Positions 1-4,500 of a DNA stretch of 5,401 bases are shown piece by piece (position 1 is the stretch's first letter; each line of letters starts with the position of its first letter). This stretch comes from Cellvibrio sp. (GTDB taxonomy: Bacteria; Pseudomonadota; Gammaproteobacteria; Pseudomonadales; Cellvibrionaceae): contig JAJQJO010000277.1 in assembly GCA_021323495.1 (NCBI GenBank), forward strand, positions 1 to 5,401, in the 5' to 3' direction. The translations under genes were made by a program, and so were the position numbers. Under the pieces are notes generated by a model. That model saw only the letters and a program-made list of their open reading frames with translations, searched no databases and was not told the DNA's origin.

Positions 1-12
1 TTAGCTGGCTGC
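1..12 (+). other. lipobox (signal peptidase II site)
   Basis: The first four codons in frame with the esterase read L-A-G-C, a canonical lipobox. The Cys would be lipidated and become residue 1 of the mature protein. The hydrophobic signal segment that should precede it is outside the window, so the call rests on the motif and on the hydrolase domain beginning about 30 residues later. Confidence 0.7.
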
Positions 13-882
13 AACCATTTGCCAGATCCTGGAACTTCTTCCGCAGAGCAACTTTTGCGTGTGCCTTATATCAGCAGTGTGGATCATGTAAAGCGCGACG
101 ATTTTGTCTATTTGCCATCTGGTTATGCATCGCAACCGGATAAAAATTGGCCCGTCATTTTGTTTTTGCATGGCAATGGCGAACGCGGAAATGGCCTTGA
201 TGAGCTCGACTATGTTATTAGCCACGGCCCCCTTTATGAGGCCTGGATTCAAAAGAAAGATTTGCCTTTCATTATTATTTCCCCGCAACTCCATATGTTT
301 ACCATGGGCAATGTGCCTTACATCGCCAACCGTACCCGGGCGCAGATTCCCCAGCGTTTGGCTGAGGGTGTTCCAGCTTATGAGCCCACCTTTGCAACAC
401 CGCAGCCCATGAGTGCGGGCGAAGAAATAAAAGATATGTCGGCCGTACCTCCATTGCTACCGGTAGGCTGGGATCACGTAGAGCAGGATTTGTTGGGCAT
501 GATCAGCTACGTACAAAAAAACTATCGCACTGATCTGCGGCGGCTGTATCTCACCGGTTTAAGTTACGGTGGTTTTGGTACCTGGTTTATGGCGAGCAAA
601 CATTCCAATTTATTTGCTGCCGCCGTGCCGGTTGTCGGCTGGGGCCATCCTGATTTAATGGCACCTATCGCCAAAGCCAATTTGCCTGTCTGGGCATTTG
701 CCGGTGGGCGCGATACTGCAGTGCAGAAAAAATTCTTTTACGCAGGCATTAATAAACTGGAAGAATCGGGTGATTCTGAAGTACGTTTCACCGTGCATGA
801 AGATCGTGGCCACGATGCATGGAAGCGTATTTATGCGAGTAAAGATCTTTATGATTGGCTGCTTGCGCATCAAAAAAAATAA
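1..882 (+). CDS. alpha/beta-hydrolase (esterase-like) lipoprotein, 5' partial
   Basis: A serine hydrolase of the alpha/beta-hydrolase fold, probably a carboxylesterase or prolyl-oligopeptidase-like esterase anchored in the outer membrane. The frame is open from base 1. Its first codons read Leu-Ala-Gly-Cys, a lipobox, so the gene begins upstream and the mature protein starts at the Cys of bases 10-12. Asn follows the Cys, so there is no Asp inner-membrane retention signal. The TTG at 19 lies after the lipobox and is not the start. The fold signature runs in order: oxyanion-hole motif HGNGERG (bases 169-189), nucleophile motif GLSYGG with Ser at 562-564, acid Asp in GGRD at 712-714, and His in GHDAW at 811-813. 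All three triad residues are present. About 45 residues between roughly 310 and 460 look like a lid or cap insertion. The stop is TAA at 880-882. The substrate is unknown; the nearby GH87 gene hints at glycan de-esterification, which is only inference. Confidence 0.85.
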   Translation, partial: LAGCNHLPDPGTSSAEQLLRVPYISSVDHVKRDDFVYLPSGYASQPDKNWPVILFLHGNGERGNGLDELDYVISHGPLYEAWIQKKDLPFIIISPQLHMFTMGNVPYIANRTRAQIPQRLAEGVPAYEPTFATPQPMSAGEEIKDMSAVPPLLPVGWDHVEQDLLGMISYVQKNYRTDLRRLYLTGLSYGGFGTWFMASKHSNLFAAAVPVVGWGHPDLMAPIAKANLPVWAFAGGRDTAVQKKFFYAGINKLEESGDSEVRFTVHEDRGHDAWKRIYASKDLYDWLLAHQKK

Positions 883-896
883 TTGTCCACTGATTT

Positions 897-927
897 ATTC
901 CAGCGTTGGCGCAAGCGGCGCTGGAAT
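897..927 (+). terminator. hairpin just after the esterase stop, weak terminator candidate
   Basis: ATTCCAGCG (897-905) and CGCTGGAAT (919-927) form a perfect 9-bp stem around a 13-base loop, 14 bases after the stop codon. The loop can add G-U pairs and a small GCAA-capped stem. The following bases (TTATTCCC) make a poor T-tract, so this may be an mRNA 3'-end stabiliser or a partial terminator. The T-tract hairpin at 976-1020 is the better terminator. Confidence 0.4.
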
Positions 928-1044
928 TATTCCCGATCAGCTTGTTTTTGATAGGGATGTTGACGCGGTTAATTTAAGCGACGCTGTAGACAAATATCAT
1001 TTCTTTCAGTGTCGTTTTTTAATTGGTCGTAGCGGCGCTGGAAT
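914..1044 (+). repeat. direct repeat with core AGCGGCGCTGGAAT (two copies, plus a degenerate third)
   Basis: The 14-mer AGCGGCGCTGGAAT occurs at 914-927 and again at 1031-1044. Both copies also have TTGG placed 8 bases upstream (906-909 and 1023-1026). A degenerate version, AGCGACGCTG, lies at 977-986 between them, and the inverted core ATTCCAGCG is at 897-905. This family of related words lies entirely in the non-coding region after the esterase. Its origin is unknown; it could be a small degraded intergenic repeat. Confidence 0.6.
976..1020 (+). terminator. probable rho-independent terminator of the esterase gene
   Basis: AAGCGACGCTG (976-986) pairs with CAGTGTCGTTT (1007-1017) through 11 positions including two G-U pairs. 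The 20-base loop has a small inner AGA/TCT pairing. The 3' arm runs directly into six Ts (1015-1020). This stem plus U-tract is the usual intrinsic terminator form. It lies about 95 bases past the esterase stop. The long loop lowers confidence. Confidence 0.5.
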
Positions 1045-1081
1045 GTGAACCCTTCTGCGTAAATTCAATTTATTTATTATT

Positions 1082-1093
1082 GAAATCGTTTTC
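1082..1093. promoter_or_regulatory. LacI/GalR-family-like operator, copy 1
   Basis: GAAATCGTTTTC is a near-palindrome with central CG (GAAA-N-CG-N-TTTC), the general form bound by LacI-family sugar-responsive repressors. Only the pair flanking the central CG is asymmetric. An identical 12-mer starts 20 bp downstream. It is probably an operator for the downstream GH87 gene. Which regulator binds cannot be told from the window. Confidence 0.6.
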
Positions 1094-1101
1094 TAAAAAA
1101 A

Positions 1102-1113
1102 GAAATCGTTTTC
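1102..1113. promoter_or_regulatory. LacI/GalR-family-like operator, copy 2
   Basis: An exact second copy of GAAATCGTTTTC, 20 bp start-to-start from copy 1 and separated by an A-rich octamer. Two helical turns put both sites on the same DNA face, suiting cooperative binding of two dimers. A TATATT box (1124-1129, 5 of 6 to the -10 consensus) starts 11 bases after it, so bound repressor would cover the expected -35 region of that candidate promoter. Confidence 0.6.
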
Positions 1114-1123
1114 AGTCTTCCAA

Positions 1124-1129
1124 TATATT
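1124..1129 (+). promoter_or_regulatory. candidate -10 box TATATT
   Basis: TATATT matches the sigma-70 -10 consensus at 5 of 6 bases and lies just downstream of the second operator. No good -35 hexamer is found 16-18 bp upstream, where operator 2 sits. If used, the GH87 mRNA would have a leader of about 330 bases. Confidence 0.25.
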
Positions 1130-1187
1130 CCCGCCGGTATAGACACAAGTGTCACTGCCTATCTACCATGTATCCAGCACGACATAA

Positions 1188-1223
1188 CAATACGTTTTCG
1201 TTACATTTTTGGCCCGTTATAAA
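1188..1223 (+). promoter_or_regulatory. degenerate third operator-like site and candidate -10 box TATAAA
   Basis: CAATACGTTTTC (1188-1199) matches the operator 12-mer at 9 positions, keeping the central CG and the whole right half. TATAAA (1218-1223, 5 of 6 to the -10 consensus) follows. The -35 position for a 17-bp spacer (1195-1200) would overlap this site. The arrangement is suggestive but weak, since the -35 match is only about 3 of 6. Confidence 0.25.
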
Positions 1224-1316
1224 TCCATAACAATAATCAATTTTGCTTATCAGACACCTGCAAAAAGTTTTACCAATTTAACGCTATCACTTCATTTATT
1301 TATTTATTGAGATAAA

Positions 1317-1328
1317 TCCGTATACGGA
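1317..1328. promoter_or_regulatory. perfect 12-bp palindrome TCCGTATACGGA
   Basis: TCCGTATACGGA is fully self-complementary and stands in AT-rich non-coding DNA 135 bp before the GH87 start. TTGAGA (1307-1312, 5 of 6 to the -35 consensus) lies five bases upstream, so the palindrome could occupy a promoter spacer. The -10 candidates after it are poor. It is a possible binding site for a dimeric regulator of unknown family. Confidence 0.4.
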
Positions 1329-1347
1329 ATGCTATCTATCTTTATTG

Positions 1348-1390
1348 CTTGCAAAAATTGCACTTGTTTTTTAAGTGATTGCAAGTTTTT
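1348..1390 (+). terminator. leader hairpin with T-tract, possible attenuator
   Basis: CTTGCAA (1348-1354) pairs with TTGCAAG (1379-1385), and inside it CACTT (1361-1365) pairs with AAGTG (1373-1377). The two helices are separated by an asymmetric internal loop (6 bases against 1) and closed by a 7-base U-rich loop. Five Ts follow (1386-1390). This is terminator-like and ends 73 bases before the GH87 start. If transcription begins near the operators it lies inside the 5' leader and could act as an attenuator; otherwise it ends an upstream transcript. Confidence 0.5.
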
Positions 1391-1400
1391 CAGGGCTTGT

Positions 1401-1425
1401 TGAAAAATATTTTTTAGATTTTTCA
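1401..1425 (+). repeat. AT-rich inverted repeat TGAAAAAT/ATTTTTCA
   Basis: TGAAAAAT (1401-1408) and ATTTTTCA (1418-1425) are exact reverse complements around a 9-base spacer. They lie between the T-tract hairpin and the ribosome-binding site. The stem is almost all A-U, so as RNA it is weak. It could be a protein site or part of an alternative leader fold. Confidence 0.35.
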
Positions 1426-1449
1426 CGGCGTTTAGAGCGACAACCAATG

Positions 1450-1455
1450 AGAGGA
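1450..1455 (+). promoter_or_regulatory. ribosome-binding site of the GH87 gene
   Basis: AGAGGA, with GAGG at 1451-1454, lies 9 bases before the ATG at 1464. This fixes the start: the codons that follow give a basic N-terminus, a hydrophobic core and an Ala-Leu-Ala cleavage site, as expected for a secreted protein. Confidence 0.75.
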
Positions 1456-1463
1456 AAAAAATA

Positions 1464-1565
1464 ATGAAATATCAACCTGCCACACCAGGAGGCGTCAGGG
1501 TTCGCACCCACCTGGGCATAGGGCTAGCCGCCTTGCAACTGTTATTAGGGGCACAGGCGCTGGCG
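1464..1565 (+). other. Sec signal peptide, residues 1-34
   Basis: The N-terminus has Arg12 and Arg14, then a hydrophobic core from about Leu17 to Leu28 and the motif Ala-Leu-Ala before Gln35. Type I signal peptidase would most likely cut after Ala34. There is no lipobox Cys, so the protein should leave the inner membrane freely and go to the periplasm or be secreted through a type II system. Confidence 0.8.
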
Positions 1566-4500
1566 CAATCAGCGGACCGCGGCGCTACCCAAATGCCTTA
1601 CACGCGCTATGAAGCGGATGTAGCAACGCTTTCAAATGCACAAATTTTACAAACCACTAACTTTGATATTTCCACCACCGCTTCAGAAGCGTCACAACAA
1701 AAGTTTGTTAATTTGCCGGGTACAGGCAGTTCTGTTGAATGGACTGTGAATACTCCAGGTAACGGCGTGACCATGCGTTTCACCATGCCTGACTCGAGCG
1801 ATGGAAAAGGCCTGAATGGCGAGATAGATGTTTTTGTAAACGGTAACCTTGACCAAACAGTGCCCATAACCTCCAAATGGGCCTGGCAATATTTTGTCAA
1901 TAAAGAGCCGGAAAACCATCCCCTGCCTTTTGCAAGTACTGATTACATTGCGATGCGTTTCGATGAAACCCATTTCCTGTTAAATACGGCGCTGAAAGCA
2001 GGCGATAAAATCCGTATCCAGAGCCGTAGTAGTGTTGCTACCGGGATTGATTTTATTGAAGTGGAACCCGTACCAGCTCCTCTGCCAAAACCAGCGGGTT
2101 ATTTTTCTATCGCCGATTTTGGTGCGTCTCCGAATGATACCGTCTCTGATTTAAAAGCGTTTAATGATGCTGTGGCAGCGGCGGGTGCAGCGGGAACAGG
2201 TGTTTACTTGCCGCAAGGCAAATGGGATTTCGATAATAAGGTTGTTCTTGGAACCAGTAATATCGGCATCAAAGGTGCTGGTATGTGGTTCACCAATATT
2301 CATTATTCGAACCCGGCGCAATTTAGCGGAGGTATTCTTGCGCGGGTAAACGCCGTTGAAGTCTCTGATATTTATTTCAGTACCGCGAACACGCAGCGTA
2401 TGTGTCGTGATATGGCTTGCCCGATCGGCGGTCCATATATGATTTACAAAGCATTTATGGGAACCTGGGGCAAAAATTCAAAGTTCACCCGCGTATGGGC
2501 TGAACACTTTGAAGTGGGAGCCTGGTTAGGTGGTTATGACGCGCCTTATCCGGTTGAATACACTGACGGCCTTGTTATTTCCCAGGCGCGTTTCCGTAAC
2601 AACTACGCGGATGGAATTAATTTCTCGCAAGGTACGATGAACTCCGTTGTTGAACAAACCAACATCCGCAATAGCGGTGATGACGGTTTGGCGATGTGGC
2701 CATCCAACAGCCCTGCAGTGCCGGAAGAAGTGAATAATATTTTCCGTTACAACACGGTTGAACACGTGTTCCGCGCTGGTGGTGTTGCCATTTTCGGTGG
2801 CAAAAATCATCAAGTGCATAACATGTTGATCCGCGATTGTTTTGGCGGTTCTGCAATTCGTTTTACCAAGGAGTTTGACGTATACACGTTCAGCACTGAA
2901 GGCAAATACATCATCCGTGACATAGACATTTATAGCTGCGGTACGAGTTATGATTTGTGGCATCGGATGCGCGGTGCGATTGAATTCTTTACCCCGAGGG
3001 GTGCGAGGAATATGCAGTTTGAGAATATCTACATTAAAAATTCCCAACGCCATGCAGTACAACTTTTTGGTAATGAATTCAACAATATCAGCTTTAAAAA
3101 TATCACCATTGACGGGACTGGCCGCGATGCAACTGTGCGCAGTATTCCAGCTAATGTTTGGGGCGGTGTTGGTTTGTACGGTGAGGCCAATTCGGGCGGT
3201 GTCAATTTCACGGATGTCTATATTGGCAATGTTGAAGACCAGAATATGGTCAACCAAAACACCGGTTTCAATTTGACCGCGAACTTCCTGCCTTTACCCA
3301 CCGGATCTTCAAGCTCGGCCGTTGGTTTAAGCAGCAGCTCCGCCACTACCAGTAGTTCTACCACTAGTAGCCCGGATAGCCGCAGTTCTTCAAGCCCAAG
3401 CTCCAGGAGTTCGAATTCTTTGAGTTCAAGTTCTTCAAGCAGTTTAAGTAGCGTTGCTCCTGGTGGTGCGGTAACGATTACCAATCGCTGGAAAAATAGT
3501 TACTTGTGCGATGGCGGCGACACCGTGACCTACAGCGCAACCGCAACCGGTGCGGCCTGTCACTGGGTGCGTGAAAGTGTTGCGAACGGGTTTGTTGAAA
3601 TTCGCAACCTCGCCACCGGCGACTATATGCACATCGAAAACATGACCGGAAGAGTGCAAGCCACAGCGCGTAACACCGGTTGGGGTAGTTCGAAATGGCA
3701 ATTGGAAGATGTGGACGGGACTTTTGCGCGCATTAAAAACCAATGGCAACCTGCACATTATGTCCACGTTGAAAATCAGGTTGGCGCGGCTCAGCACGGT
3801 GGTATCGACGCGAGCTGGTGGAGTGCTCAATGGAAATTTGCGGCAGTAGACGGACCATCGTCCGTCTACTCATCCTCCGTCTTCTCCTCATCTTCCTCTG
3901 TAGCACCGGCGGGGAGTTATAACATCGTAAACCGTTGGTCAAAAGCTTATCTAAATGATGGCGGCACTAATGCAAACTACCTGGGCCAAAGTACCGGTAC
4001 TTCCCATTGGATAGTGGAGCCCCTTGCTAACGGGATGGTAGAAATCCGCAATACTGCCACGGGTGAATACCTCAACATCGAAAGCAACAATGGTTCGGTC
4101 CAGGCAACGTCCCGTCAACCTTCATGGGATAGTTCGAAGTGGACTTTGGAAGAGACTGGCGATGGCTATGTGCGCATTCGCAACCGCTGGTTGACCGCGC
4201 AATTTATCCATGTCGAGAACCAAACCGGTTCTGTCCAAATCGGAAATATTTACGATGTATGGCAAAGCGCCCAATGGCAATTGGTGCCTGTTGGTGGGGT
4301 GCTATCGAGTGCAAGCAACTCAAGCTCCGCGATCCAGTCAAGTGTGAGTTCTTCCCGCTCTTCTTATTTATCGAGTAGTTCTTCAAGTATCAAACCGTCG
4401 AGCAGTTCGTTGTCTTCATCGACGTCGTCCAGCAGTTCGAGCTCGTCGGTTATTACCGGTTCATCATCCAGTTCAGTGGTGTCCAGTTCAGGTTCAAGTC

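Larger units (their letters stand above)
883..1463. other. 581-bp non-coding regulatory region
   Basis: No credible coding frame is seen on either strand between the esterase stop and the GH87 gene. The first half (to about 1050) carries the CGCTGGAAT repeat family and terminator-like hairpins. The second half is AT-rich and holds two tandem LacI-type boxes, several palindromes, candidate -10 boxes, two hairpins and the ribosome-binding site. No tRNA-like fold or recognised riboswitch was found by eye. Confidence 0.75.

Noticed and set aside
19..21. TTG at 19 as the start codon of the esterase
   Set aside because: The frame is open further upstream to base 1 and the codons before it give a lipobox, so the start must lie outside the window.
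960..990. TTGACG as a -35 box in the esterase downstream region
   Set aside because: No acceptable -10 hexamer follows at 16-18 bp, and the segment forms the terminator stem.
698..1048. Plus-strand 116-codon frame overlapping the esterase end
   Set aside because: It is in another frame across the esterase triad region and runs through terminator hairpins; there is no domain and no good ribosome-binding site.
1291..1308. ATTT tandem repeats as a microsatellite or phase-variation tract
   Set aside because: Only about four short imperfect units in AT-rich DNA, too far from the start codon and without clear promoter spacing to act as a switch.
2526..3257. 243-codon open frame on the minus strand
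   Set aside because: It lies opposite the GH87 beta-helix, whose motifs and catalytic residues are clear on the plus strand. Its translation has no recognisable domain and it lacks a convincing ribosome-binding site.
3218..3484. Minus-strand frame rich in Leu and Glu
   Set aside because: It is the antisense reading of the Ser-rich linker; the low-complexity composition comes from complementing Ser codons.
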